Shown here in pieces: positions 1 through 10,336 of a stretch of DNA of 64,000 bases (positions are counted from its first letter, which is position 1; every line of letters starts with the position of its first letter). Location of the stretch: the NCBI RefSeq assembly GCF_000247695.1, contig NW_004624881.1:3914850-3978849 (forward strand), read 5' to 3'. Position numbers and translations under genes: made by a program. The notes under the pieces were generated by a model, which saw only the letters and a program-made list of their open reading frames with translations, was not told the origin of the DNA and searched no databases. Source of the stretch: Heterocephalus glaber (Eukaryota > Chordata > Mammalia > Rodentia > Bathyergidae).

Positions 1-457
1 CTTTGAATCATCTCGCAGCTGCTGGATTGATTTCTCATGGTCCCTTAAAATTTTGAAGCAATTTTTCTTTTCCTCATCACTAATTGCAATCTTATCTTCT
101 ATATCTGAAATTCTGTCCTCACATTGGCTCATTCTGCTGTGTACACTTTCAGTGGAGTTTTTAATCTCCTGGAAATCTATTTGCATGTTTTATAGATTCT
201 AATTGTTTCCTATATTGAGATTCCATCATGTTTCTCAGCTCCTCTCTAGATTTATTAATCATGTCTTGCACTATAAGCACAATCTCTGCTGTTATCCAAT
301 AAATTATTTCTCATTTCAGTTTTTCCAGATCCTCTTTTGTTGCCAGTTCAGGGAGTCCAGGTGGTTGAGTATCATAGTTTTCCATCTCATTTCCCTTTTC
401 GGTTGCTGTAGATGACCTTGAAGTCTGGTTTTGAGATTTGTTTATGTGTCTTCTCAT
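1..457 (-). pseudogene. L1 ORF1 N-terminal fragment
   Basis: The start codon complement is at 455-457. The reading frame begins MRRH and continues with PPGLPELATKEDLEKLK, the conserved N-terminal part of ORF1 in this L1 family. It then loses frame near 311 but remains recognisable as L1 to position 1. ORF1 encodes an RNA-binding, coiled-coil trimer that packages L1 RNA. The frame is also open upstream of the start into the tandem-repeat leader, so an N-terminally extended product is conceivable. I treat that as a by-product of the stop-poor GC-rich repeat. Confidence 0.6.
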
Positions 458-533
458 TTTGACCTGGAGGGAGCTGCTGTTGTGCCCCCACAGCTCACAT
501 CCTCTGAGTTGGGAGTGTTGGGATAGCAGCTCA

Positions 534-905
534 GATGCCCCTTCTTCTGGGTCAGGTGCAGCAGGATGGACAGCAGCCCGGAAGCCTCTTCCTCTGGTCA
601 GAGAGTGGTGGGAAGGATGGTGGCCCAGAATGCCCTTCCTCTGCACTGGAGCAGTGAGATATACAGTGGCCTGGAAGCCCCTTCCTCTGGGCCAGGAATG
701 GCAGGGAGGACAACACACTGGAAGCCCCTTCCTCTAAGATGGGAATGGTGGGACGGTGGCTCAGAAGCCCCTTCCTCTGGGCTGGGACTGTTGTGATTTG
801 CAGTGGCCCAGAAGCCCCTTCCTCTGGGCTGGCAGCAGCAGGATGGATGGTGGCTCTGAAGCCCCTACCTCTGGGCAGGGAGCGGTGGGACAGACCCACA
901 AATCC
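534..905. repeat. 47-bp tandem repeat, about eight copies, in the L1 leader
   Basis: The core gaagccccttcctctgg recurs with starts at 534, 581, 628, 674, 721, 764, 811 and 858, giving spacings of 47, 47, 46, 47, 43, 47 and 47. Between cores lies a G-rich spacer of the type ggnnnggaatggtgggangg. GC content is far above the surrounding DNA. Because 47 is not a multiple of three, all frames rotate through the unit and stay largely stop-free on both strands. Confidence 0.85.
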
Positions 906-1094
906 AATTATAACCATTGATAGACCAAGAAGTGGTTTTAGATCTTGAGACCTAGTCCAGGTTCTATTGGATATTTGAAAATTCACTCATTTCTTCTGCC
1001 AACATTGATCGGTCACCTAATGTGGTAATACTCACTGCAAGCCTCTCTCCCTGAGTTCTTTTGAATGAAGTTTCAAAGGCACATTCCATGAATA

Positions 1095-1190
1095 TATCTT
1101 TTTCCCATGTATGTTGAGACAGTTTGTAGGGGCTTCAGTCCATAATCAGCTGGCTCCAAAGCAGGATGGATGGTGCACACACAGTAGCAA
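1095..1190 (-). mobile_element. MaLR-type LTR fragment
   Basis: The minus strand reads gccagctgattatggactga followed by an A-rich aagcccctacaaactgtctc. This is the conserved late part of MaLR-family LTRs, and the 10.6-kb copy has a similar gaactgaaacctctacaaac. The flank at 951-1,094 has no assignment. Confidence 0.5.
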
Positions 1191-1227
1191 AAGCAACAAG
1201 GGTCTTTCTCATATGTTCATTAGCAAG

Positions 1228-2390
1228 TTGGCAAATAATCCAGGAGCTAGTCCCTAGATTCTGGCCTTTGAAAGAGCTACTTGGCAACAAAATGAAAAGA
1301 GGTAACACAAAATAAAAACTAAAAAGTTGAACAAGGCTGTAAGTGCTGGGCCTAAAAATGTGCTATGGGTAACTAAAATCAGCATAAAGCCCATTATGTG
1401 TGTCTCATTTTATACCCATCTCTTTTATTGCATTAAAATTTGGAATGGCTGCCTGCTTAGTTCTACACATAGGCATGGTCCTCAGGGAGTTTGTCTCTAG
1501 GAGTTTGCCTTTACCTAGATGTCCTCCCCAAAGACTGAGCACACCAAAGCACTTCCAAAATGTGCCGGGACATGTTAAGTGCCCAGTTTTGCCACAACAT
1601 TGCTCTAACCTGGCAGTCATCTTGGATTCCAGGATCATTAGCTCTTCAAATGGAGGTTACCCAGAAAGAGCAGTAAGTCCCACTGTAGAGCCAAGGCTTC
1701 TCCCCTGAGTAGGAGCCATGTTCCCCTGAGAGGGAGGTCATATCCTAAGGCCTGGAGGATGCCTCTCAGCCCCCTCACAGATTCAGCCTGAGCTGAGGCC
1801 CTGCCAGACCCAGCCAGGTGCCTACCCTACCAGAGGAGCAAACCCCTGGGGCATGGAGGCCCCATCCTTACTTTCCTCTCCTTATCTAGAAATCCTTAGA
1901 GTGTGTTGGCCCCTTACAGTTGACCTTGAGCTTGTGTCTGTCTGTCCTGTCAGGGTCACCTGACCAAAGGCTTTTCTCTCCCCTCACAGCTGCTCATCTC
2001 CTCAATGGACATTTGGGACTGGAGCCCAAGCCTGGCTGTGGGGATTCTCAGCTGGGGCTCTCACTTGGTCACAACTTAAAAAGTCTCCAATTGTTAAAAA
2101 ATGAATTAATATATTTATCATTCTAAATCAAAGGAAAAATAAATACAAATGTGAGATGTAAACATGTTTCTGGAAAATATTACTAATTATTTTTAAATGG
2201 TAGATGATATTTGAGGAATAATTTGTGTAAAACTATGTTATATATAGCTTATATAAATAAAGTTGTTAAATTCAAATAATTCAAATGATTCAAGTTATAA
2301 ATAATTATGTTGTGAAAAAGAATGGAGAAGTGAGTAACAACTAGTGATAAAATTTAAAATTATGTTAACATTTTGTTTTATGGGAATTTT
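1228..2390. other. Unit leader block, noncoding (A copy)
   Basis: This block matches 24,385-25,560 in B and 39,400-40,530 in C. It has an AT-rich start, a moderately GC-rich middle (1,700-2,060) and an AT-rich end. Short open frames occur on either strand but are not conserved between copies, so I see no gene. It could be an old unnamed LTR or a true unit-specific sequence. Confidence 0.5.
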
Positions 2391-3246
2391 CAAATATATA
2401 GAGAAACTAGAAAAACAGAGAGACATATAGAAAGATAATGACACAAACCTGAAGGAAATAGGTAAAGAAGGACCTTACTGAAGCTAATACAAGCTACTTA
2501 TGACAAACCAGAGGCAAATATCTTATTAAATGGGAAAAAACTGACAGCTTCACCTCTGAAATCAGGAGTAAGACAAAGATGCTCACTGTCACCAATTCTG
2601 CTCAGCATTATACTTAAAAGATTAACAAGAAAAATTAGTCAAGAGAAATAAGTAAAATGGATAAATATAGGCAAAGAGACAAATTGTTATGCACATGACA
2701 ATATTTTACATAGATAACCCAAAGAATTGCACCAAAAACCTCTTAGAATTCATAAAAAATTTAAACAATTTAGCAAGATACAAAATCAACACACAGAAAT
2801 CTATAGCATTTGTGCACACCTATAGTGAACTCAAGGAGAAAGAAATTTTTAAAAAACATTAAAAATACTATGAAGAAATATCAAATGTCTTACAATTAAC
2901 CTAACCAAGGAAGTTAAAACCTCTAGTGTGAAAACAATAGTCCTCTAAAAAAGGAGGTGGAAAAGCACATCAGAAAATGGAGAGATATCCTCTTTTCCTG
3001 AATAGGGAGAATCAATATTGTTAAAATGGCCATACTTTAAAAACTGATAGATTTAAAAGATTTCCAATAAAAATACCAATGGCATTGCCTACAGAAGTAG
3101 AGAAAAAAATCAAAAATTAGTATGGAACAAGAAGAGATTCTGAATAGAAAAAGCAATTCTGGGCAACAAGAGTAAAGCAACAGGCATCAGAATACCTGGC
3201 TTGAAGTTATAGTCCAAGGTTAAAATGATAAAAATGACATGGTACT

Positions 3247-3675
3247 TGAAGTAAGCAAGTTAACCAGAACCCCTACCCCAATAGCCTGCACCTGAATTTT
3301 ACCCTTTTTCTTCCCTGGACTGCTTATTCAAAGTGATAAGTTAACCAACACCTCTCTGATCTTGTGGTTAAGAACAAAGGACAGGACATGGTATACTGCA
3401 GCCCTAACCATAAAGATAGGAATTTCTTTCCTGATGCCCCAAATTGGATTTTAATCTAACTTATGATCTGCTTCTATACCCTTGTTTGCTGAACAATGAG
3501 ATCATGACATTCTATTGTGTGTTTTTTCCCTTTAAAAACTGTGCTTCCCCACTTGATATTTACCAAGGAAGATGGGAGCATGACCTCATCCTTGGTCACT
3601 GTCTATTAAAAAAATTCCTTTAATTTAGACATTTTCATGGCATGATTTTTTTTTTTTGCTGAGACAGCTGTAACA
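3247..3675 (+). mobile_element. Solo LTR, 429 bp
   Basis: The element starts with tgaagtaagc and ends with gctgtaaca, that is TG...CA. It is flanked by the perfect 5-bp direct repeat gtact (3,242-3,246 and 3,676-3,680). The matching L1 in units B and C reads straight through this point. A TATA-like tttaaaaactgtgc lies near 3,530 and an A-rich attaaaaaaatt near 3,606, which suggests plus orientation. No internal retroviral sequence accompanies it, so it is a recombined solo LTR. The family is not identified. Confidence 0.8.
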
Positions 3676-3699
3676 GTACTGACACTAAAACAATCATAT

Positions 3700-4098
3700 T
3701 GTTATGGATGAGTGAGTTTGAACAATAGAGATGCACCACACTCAGTGCCAGATTCAAGCCCCTTTATTATAGCTGGCGGCCAAGAGGGGCTAGTGTCCAG
3801 AAAGTTTCCTCAGCAATGGGAAGCAGTTTGATTTCTCCTTTTAAATCATGCTTTCAGTTGGCAGCACCTCAGGGGAGAGCAATTGGAATCTTACAGAAGC
3901 AGAACTATGCTAGGTCAATGGGGGGTACAAGTAATTTTCACACACTAGGTGAGCTACAAAACATCCTTCAACTACAGCAAGTTTACTGCCAAGCAGGATG
4001 TGGGGGTTTTGGGTACTTTGTTCAACCATAAGCACTTTGTTCAAGTACAGATACAAAATGGCATTAAGGCATGAGATGGAGTCGGGTTGGCTATCACA
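3700..4098 (-). repeat. Proviral 3' LTR
   Basis: On the minus strand it runs from tgtgatagccaacc to catccataaca. It closely matches 8,887-9,282. A polyadenylation signal aataaa (complement at 3,763-3,768) sits about 65 bp from the end, and a TATA-like atttaaaagg lies at about 3,835-3,847. The R and U5 limits were not mapped. Confidence 0.9.
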
Positions 4099-4111
4099 TT
4101 CCCAACTCCTC
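4099..4111 (-). promoter_or_regulatory. Degraded polypurine tract of the provirus
   Basis: Directly before the 3' LTR the minus strand reads aggagttgggaa. This is where the primer for plus-strand DNA synthesis should be. It is purine-rich but interrupted by tt, as expected after decay. Confidence 0.4.
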
Positions 4112-4202
4112 AGTATGATGCCAAAGCACTGACTCAATGAGAGCCTCTTGATTGGGCAGGGGGTTTTACAAGGGATTGTAGTAGGATCTCATATATATCA
4201 GT

Positions 4203-5060
4203 TTAACAGGCTATGTGCTGTTTTACAAAGTTGATTATCCAATTAAGAATACAAGGGCCAATCAAGAGCTCAAGAAAAAGCAGGATGAGAGGACCAGCCA
4301 AACCAGTGATAAGGGTAATTACCCAAGGGCTCCAATTGAACAGGCTATGACACCATGAATTTTTACTTTCCTTCTCCTTCTGACATCTATCTAGATTTTC
4401 CTTGACCCTTTGAAGCATATTGTGGATTACTCCGGACTTGTTGGCATAGAAACAATATGCCTCCCCTAGAGCAGCACATAATCCTCCTAGTGACAAGAAC
4501 ACTATATCAAGCCCCCTTCCATCCTGGAGGACCATTTCAGTTAGTGATTCTACTTGGGAGTGAAGAGTCTCAATGGCATATCGCAGGCTTCCTAGGTCAG
4601 TGTCTACCTGTTCTGCCAAAGCTGGGAGTTCAAGTTCTCCTCTATCCATTTGGCATTTCCAAGTGCACTGAACCAGCTACCCTCAATGCCAACAAAATTG
4701 GAATAACTATAGAGGTTGCTCACTGGTCTGTATGGTAGTCCTGGTGGTGCTATGAAATCCCATCCCTGTGGTCCTCTGTACATATAAACTTAAAGAATAA
4801 CTCACACCAGGGTGCACAAGACTTCAAGTCTAGTATCTCTCTCAGGAATTCTGACATACCTAGTGACCCGAGGTTCAAGCTAGCCAAGTGCCATTGGGGC
4901 AAAATAAGTCTTCAAGGTCTCCTGAGTCACAGTTTCACTACACCCAGCATGGAAAGGGGAGTTACTCATATATGAAGGAGTTAGATGCACCCAGTATGTA
5001 CTCACAGTCATGAATTGGGATGTTGGTGATCATCATCTGGCATCATTGTAATTGGATTGA
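4203..5060 (-). pseudogene. Proviral env remnant (surface C-terminus and transmembrane subunit)
   Basis: The best frame is 4,649-4,203 (148 residues). It holds the gammaretroviral transmembrane-subunit signature: the segment LQDGRGLDIVFL, then GGLCAALGEAYCF, then a hydrophobic anchor around GPLILLFLELLIGP, then a short tail. The cysteine triplet expected after the first C is reduced to Y-C, so the covalent link to the surface subunit is broken. Upstream on the minus strand (4,650-4,740) a related frame encodes the end of the surface part, rich in N-x-Y and G-N-A-K motifs. Further surface sequence is mostly deleted or unreadable. The original role was membrane fusion; this copy cannot make it. 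Confidence 0.75.
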
Positions 5061-5119
5061 GAACCTGTCCTACTGAGAAGACTATGTGAGGCTGGTCAAG
5101 CAAGAGGCTTTGATATGGA

Positions 5120-6300
5120 GTAAGGTGGGCATTTGACATCTATTTGTTAGTAGCCTCCTGTGTAGAGTCTCTACTGAATGAGGGGCAGTTAGGACTAGGT
5201 CCTGTCCAACTTAGCCTCCTTGACCAATAAAGCTACTGCTCAAAGATATGAAGGCCATCCTGAGACTAAAGAATCTAATATTTTAGAGAGATAGGCCACA
5301 GGGTACTTCCAGGGTCCCAAGGAGGGTGTTAGGACTCTCTTAGCAGTCCCTCTTACCTCATGGATGTTTAGATGAAAAAGTTTAGTAACATTAAGTAGTG
5401 CCAGAGCCAGAGCTGATACAAAAGCTCTTTTCAGGTTCTAGAAGGCTTCTTCATCTAGTCCCCATTCTAGGCATTGATTTCTTCCTGAGGCAGAATGGAG
5501 GGGCTACACTATCTCAGAAAACCCAGGTATCCATAGGCAACAGTATCCAGCTGCACTGAGGAATTCTTGTACCTGTTTCTTGGTAGTTGGTGTGGGTATC
5601 TAGAGGATGGTCCTTTTCCTGGCCTGAGACAAGGCTCTTCTACCTTCTGAGATTTTGTACCCCAGGTATGGTACTTTAGGGGCACAGAGTTGTGTCTTCC
5701 TTCCTGAGTTGCAGTAGCCCAACTCCTCTAGTAGCTGAAGAAGCTCTTGCATCCCCTGCAAGCATTCTGAATAGCTAGTGGCAGCTAATAAAAAATTATC
5801 CACGTATTGACACAGGATGATGTTAGGGTGGTGGGATCAAAAACTCACCAAGTCCTTCTGGAGGGCCTCACTGAACAGGATGGGTGCATTTGTGAATCCT
5901 TGACAGCCAGGCCCAAATGAGCTGGCAGGAGTCTCTGGAAACTGGATCAGTCCACTCAAAAAACAAGACAGGGTGGCTGGATGGGGCAAGGAGCACACTA
6001 AAAAAGCATCCTTTAAATCTAGCACAGTATACACTTGGTGTTCAGGAGGAAGCAAACTCAGGAGGGTATAAGGGTTGGGGACAGTAGGATGTACAGTTAC
6101 CACTCACCGGTTAACTTCTCTCAAGTCCTGAACCTGCCTGTGTCACTGGTTTCTGTATGAGTAGGAACAGGGTGTTCCATGGAGACTTGCAGGAAGTTAA
6201 TATCCCAGAGTCCAGCAACCTCTTAATGTGAGGGGCTATCCTTTGTCTGGCCTTTTGAGAGTTGGGGTATTGTTGAGGTCTCATCCCTGAAAGGGGAATG
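5120..6300 (-). pseudogene. Proviral pol remnant (reverse transcriptase to RNase H junction)
   Basis: Two minus frames, 6,103-5,837 and 5,803-5,600, carry reverse transcriptase sequence. The first has [11 protein letters not shown] and the palm region. The second follows the catalytic turn and has LLQLLEELGY and VPYLGYKIS. The catalytic motif at 5,795-5,806 reads Y-V-D-N, so the second aspartate is lost. Further on, 5,580-5,300 gives thumb/connection sequence with stops, and 5,230-5,150 gives the GQDLVLTAPHSVETL-type region before RNase H. Integrase is not found, so pol is joined to env by a deletion. Confidence 0.8.
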
Positions 6301-6379
6301 GGCAGTCTTGTATTACCAGAAAATAGTAACTTGTTTTGATCCCAGGCTCATCAGTCACGCACTCTTGAGCAAGCAGTTT

Positions 6380-6490
6380 TGGACTGCTTCTGTGGCCCCT
6401 CTGGATGGGAACAGTTTGTGATGAAAGCTTTCCCAGAGGATTTTTTAATACTGACCTCTCAGCACCAGTGTTCACCAGGAAATGGACTCA
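6380..6490 (-). pseudogene. Proviral protease remnant
   Basis: The minus strand reads L-V-N-T-G-A-E-R-S-V-L followed by NPLGKLSSQTVPI. This is the retroviral aspartic protease active-site loop and its following strand. The catalytic aspartate of the D-T-G triad is replaced by asparagine (codon complement at 6,470-6,472). Only the N-terminal part is legible before stops. It lies between gag and reverse transcriptase, as in gammaretroviruses. Confidence 0.7.
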
Positions 6491-6589
6491 TTGGCCCCCT
6501 ACTTCAAATTTACCATGGGCTTCTGGAGACGAAGGGAGAAGAAGCCCTAGCCCCCTCAGTCTAAATCTTCTTTTCCCTGGACATGGGGA

Positions 6590-8104
6590 GAGATAGTACC
6601 TTGGCAGAGGGCCTGTGGAAGCATTCATTTTTCCAGTTCCCTTCCTCTGTGCAATAGGCACACTGATTTCTGCCCAATGGTGGATGTCCTCCTGGCTTCC
6701 TAGGCATCTGCCCTTTGGGCTTCCTGGGGTTGAGTCACATAGAGTCCTCTCTGATGGCTGCTGCCAAGATCTTTTCTTGTTTCTTTGCCAATCACTCAGC
6801 CATAGCTGTGGCCAGCTTTTGTCTTTCTGAATCCATTTTGTCACACACCTTTTGAGCTACTTCTAACAGCTGAGATGTGTTCATTCCTGAATATCCTTCC
6901 AAGTTTTTAAATTTTCTCCTAATATCAGGTACAGGCTGAGTAACATAAGCCAAATTTATAGCCCTATTGTTCTCTGGAGCAGAGGGGTTGAATGGGGTAT
7001 AAACCCAGAAGGCCTCTCTGAGTCTCTTCAGGAATACACCAGGGGACTACTCTGTCCCTGGGTCACTTTAGTGGTTTTTTGACATATTCATGGGTTTCCT
7101 GAGCTGCTGCTTGAATCCTGTTTAATAACTTTTGGTGTAAGGTGAGTAAAGCCTCCCCTGCCCTGCTGCCAAGAATTTGGATCCCATTCAGGCCACTCTC
7201 AGGAGAACCCTTGCTTCAGCAATTCATGGGCCTCCTCTTTTGAGTGTGCCCTGATAAGAGCTTTCTAACTTCAAACCTAATCCTGTCCTATTCCTCAGCA
7301 GTAAACAGGGTCAATAACAACTTCTGACAGTCATCCCAGATTGGTAGATGTGTCCTACATATCAACTCTATCAGGGAAATCAAAACCTGAGACTTCTCAG
7401 AGAATGGTGGATTCTGGGTTTTCCTGTTGTAGAGGTCAGAAGTGGAAAAGGGAACATATACCAGGAACAGGTGGGTTCCCAGTCCTGCCCCATCTGAAGG
7501 AGGGGCCTCCCTCAAAGACAGAGGAAACTCTGGACTGGATCTTCTTGAGGTGGGGACCTCCTTCTGGGATTAGAGACACTCATATGGGGGGAGAGGTAGC
7601 AGAAGAAGTAAAGGAAGAAACAAGGGAGTTGGGGGGAGATGGGTCAGGACAGACAAGGGGAGGGGGTGAACTAGGGTTACATGGAAGTGGATGGGGGAGG
7701 ACTTCCACAGCATTTGACTGCTGCAGAACCAGTTTCTTACTCCAGAGTTCACCTATGAGGAGGAGAACAGCTTTGGAAACAAGTAGCTTTGAATTGGCTT
7801 TTGTAATACAAGCCTTTAGCTATGGCGGAGGGTGCTGCATTAGAGTAAACCAGGAATCAATGTAAGGGAACTGATCAGGGTGTTGTGGTGACCTAGTAAT
7901 AACCTTCCAAACTGCTTGAGACAAGGTAGGGTCTAGGGAGTGCTCAGAGAGCCATCCCACACCAAAAGAGGGCCAGTCAAGCTCACAAAAAGTGCAGAGC
8001 ATGTCCTTTGACAATTTCACTCTATAATCATCAGAAAATCCTGAGGAAAAATTTCTAAGCATGCAGACAAAGGGTGCAACAGGTTGTGAAGGTGACGACC
8101 CCAT
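6590..8104 (-). pseudogene. Proviral gag remnant (matrix, capsid, nucleocapsid)
   Basis: The matrix start is at 8,104 (minus) and begins M-G-S-S, which keeps a glycine for myristoylation. It continues with CTFCELDWPSFGVGW, typical of gammaretroviral matrix. A proline-rich stretch follows (7,750-7,570). Capsid sequence comes next, with parts at 7,515-7,288 and 7,120-6,850 that include RRKFKNLEGYSG. The nucleocapsid zinc knuckle at 6,662-6,621 reads C-A-Y-C then T-E-E-G-N-W-K-N-E-C. The histidine ligand is asparagine, so the C-C-H-C metal site is broken. Frames are interrupted several times. Confidence 0.8.
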
Positions 8105-8866
8105 GGTAGAGAGACTTAGGGCAGGTAGGAGAGAATAAGAGTTGCAAGAACAAATAAAAAGAGATGTCCAGATATAAATAAAAGCCTTAGTTTTTGTGTA
8201 GTGCCCACTTAAATGATGTTGCAACAGACAAAGGGAGGGGGTTGTTTCTCTGTGGGAGGAACCACTCAGTCAGTTGACTGTCCTCAGGCCTCTCAGCCAC
8301 CTTAAGGACCATCCAGGCTTTAGGATGTATTTATCCCATCGAAAGAGCACCACCTGGCCTTTCTTAGATGTGTCCATGGAACCACAGTACAACCTCAATC
8401 AAGCCCCATAACTCTGAGGGAGGAATCCCCCTTCTTTGTCATGGGACATAGAACAGTCTATTGTTTGCACTGCCCATTGCCATTCATTCATTCATTCATT
8501 CATATGGCAATCATTCAGAGGTTAAAGACATTCTAACCCTATCACAGGGGATTTACCAGATTGGCTGGCTTACAGCCAGCCTAGACCAGACCAGAACACA
8601 TGGCCAACTCAGTCAGTGTCCTGGCCTTATGGAGGGGCCCATGGAATGCCTTGGTCAAGCACTATTGTTCTCCACAAGAACCAGAAGTATCTTAGCAAAC
8701 CAGATGGGCTTCAGAAAATTTGGAGGATGGCTCAGGTGTCTCTGCAGTCTCTTCCGTGTCAGCAGTGAGACTACAGGGCCCTGGACCCTCTCAGGGGCTA
8801 CATCCCCTATAGTTTGCTGCCACAGATGGGAGGGATCACAGCGAGGCCAGTCCACCCAGTGTGACC
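8105..8866 (-). other. Proviral leader between primer site and gag
   Basis: The stretch is about 760 bp with no convincing coding sequence. It should contain the splice donor and packaging region but I cannot locate them. A short cattcattcatt microsatellite (about 8,480-8,506) lies inside. Confidence 0.5.
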
Positions 8867-8884
8867 ATTTTGCTGGGGCCTCAA
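8867..8884 (-). promoter_or_regulatory. Primer binding site, tRNA-Gln-like
   Basis: Two bases inside the 5' LTR, the minus strand reads ttgaggccccagcaaaat. From memory of tRNA 3' ends this best fits the glutamine tRNA type (tggaggtcccaccgagat), with 13 of 18 identical and one change that fits CpG decay. The position and 2-base spacing fit a retroviral primer site. The tRNA assignment is tentative. Confidence 0.5.
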
Positions 8885-8886
8885 GC

Positions 8887-9282
8887 TGTTGTGGACAAGT
8901 GAGTTCAGACAATAGAGATGCACCACACTCTGTGCCACATTCAAGCCCATTTATTATAGCCAGCAGCCAAGGGGTCCAGTGCCTGGAAAGTTTCCTTGGC
9001 AATGGGAAGCAGTTTGCTTTCTTTTAAATCATGCTTTCAGTTGGGGAGGGCTCAGGGGAGAGCAAGTGGAATCTTACAGAAGCAGAACCATGCCAAGTTA
9101 GTGAGGGGTACAAGGAAGTTTCACACACACTAGATGAGCTACAGAACAACCTGCGACTACAGCAAGTTTACTGCCAAGCAGGATGTGAGAGTTTTGGGTT
9201 CTTTGTTCAAGCACAAACACCATGTTCTAGCACAGTACAAAATAGCATTGAAGCACAAGATGGAGTCGGGTTGGCTATCACA
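8887..9282 (-). repeat. Proviral 5' LTR
   Basis: This is a 396-bp partner of the 3' LTR, with the same TG...CA ends on the minus strand and the same tttattata complement for the polyadenylation signal. The two LTRs differ at many sites and by small indels, so the insertion is old. Confidence 0.9.
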
Positions 9283-10336
9283 ATATGTGCCAAAAAACCT
9301 AGAAGAGAGGTTTCAGAAACATCCCCAGACTCATTCAGCTGTATGACTTCTGACAAAGTGACCAAAGCATAACTTGAAGGAAGGACAATCTCTTTATAAA
9401 ATGGTCTGGGAAAACTGAAAATCTCTATTGTGAAGACTGGAGCTGGACCCTTATCTCTTACCACATACTGAATGAGAAACAAAATGGATCAAAGATCTAA
9501 GGAATGAAATCCAAACAATTAACCCGCTGAAAGATAAAGTCAGCAAAACTCTTGAAGCCATAGTGTAGGCAAGACTTTCTGAACAAAAGTACATAAGAAA
9601 ACAACAACAGCAAAAATCAACAAAAGGGGTCATGTGTAAATTAAAAAGCTACTGAATAGCAAAGAAAACAATCAAGTAAGTAAAGACTCAAACTACAAGA
9701 TGGGAAAATCATTGCAAACTATTGCTCAGACACAGGAGTGATATATAACATATGCATATATCACAAATAATTATACCTGCAAAATAAAAGACCCAATCAA
9801 AAAATGGGCAAGTGAAATGAATAGACATTTCTCAGAGTACAGTGGCATGTAAACATGAAAAAATATTCAACATCTCTGGCCACTAGATAAAAATTAATTA
9901 AAACAATTTTGTGATTTCCTCTTGCACCATAAAGAAAGGCAATCATCAAGAAATTAAATAGTAATAAATGGCAGTATGGCTGTAGTGAAAAAGGAAGACT
10001 TCTACACTGTATGTGGGTCTATGAATTAGTACAGCAATTGTAAAAATCTCTACAGAAGTTTATCAAAGAACTAAAGATAGGAATTCCATTTGATCCAGAT
10101 ATTCAGATTCTTGATATCTTCCCCAAAGAGTTCAAGACATTATGTTTCTGCGATACATGCATGTCTATGTTTATAGCAGCAAAATTCATAACTAAATGCT
10201 GGAAGCATGGTATGACACCAAAAACAGAAAACTGGATAGAGAAAGCATGGTATTTACACACAGTGGAGGACTACTCTGCTGTAAAGAAAGATAAACTTGA
10301 GTCGTGTGTAGGAAAATGGCTACACCTTATCATGGC

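Larger units (their letters stand above)
1..950 (-). mobile_element. 5' end of a minus-strand L1 retrotransposon, cut by the window edge
   Basis: Read on the minus strand, 457-1 encodes the start of an L1 ORF1 protein, and 458-950 is its GC-rich leader (5' UTR). The same ORF1 start motif (MRRH, then a K-S-Q stretch, then PPGLPELA) occurs in two other L1s in this window, at 22,939 (-) and 41,376 (+). The rest of the element would lie left of the window. The leader holds a 47-bp tandem array described separately. The boundary near 950 is approximate. Confidence 0.75.
3696..9286 (-). mobile_element. Gammaretrovirus-like endogenous provirus (broken), with target duplication
   Basis: Two LTRs (3,700-4,098 and 8,887-9,282) bracket recognisable gag, protease, reverse transcriptase, RNase H-region and env transmembrane remnants, all on the minus strand and in retroviral order. 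The 4-bp repeat atat at 3,696-3,699 and 9,283-9,286 is the expected target duplication. The host L1 in units B and C has tcatatg at the same point. The internal region is only about 4.8 kb, so large parts are missing: the integrase and most of the env surface subunit are not seen. Stops, frameshifts and catalytic-residue changes show it is an inactive fossil. Confidence 0.9.
2460..10336 (+). mobile_element. Truncated L1 (ORF2 3' half), interrupted by two retroviral insertions
   Basis: Pieces 2,460-3,246, 3,676-3,699 and 9,283-10,336 join into one degenerate L1 ORF2 3' region on the plus strand. Early recognisable parts encode the reverse-transcriptase stretch around KINTQKSIAF (near 2,790). 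The later part encodes the C-terminal region up to the typical end near atttacacacagtggaggac (10,250). Equivalent uninterrupted L1 is at 25.66-27.60 kb (B) and 45.30-46.61 kb (C). Many stops and frameshifts make it inactive. Confidence 0.85.

Noticed and set aside
552..986. 144-residue minus-strand open frame
   Set aside because: It is made of the 47-bp GC-rich repeat read through; no domain, and the same repeat is open in other frames.
7341..7865. 174-residue plus-strand open frame
   Set aside because: Antisense to the proviral gag proline-rich and capsid region; no recognisable domain.
8461..9027. 188-residue plus-strand open frame
   Set aside because: Antisense to the proviral leader and crosses into the LTR, so it is a chance frame.
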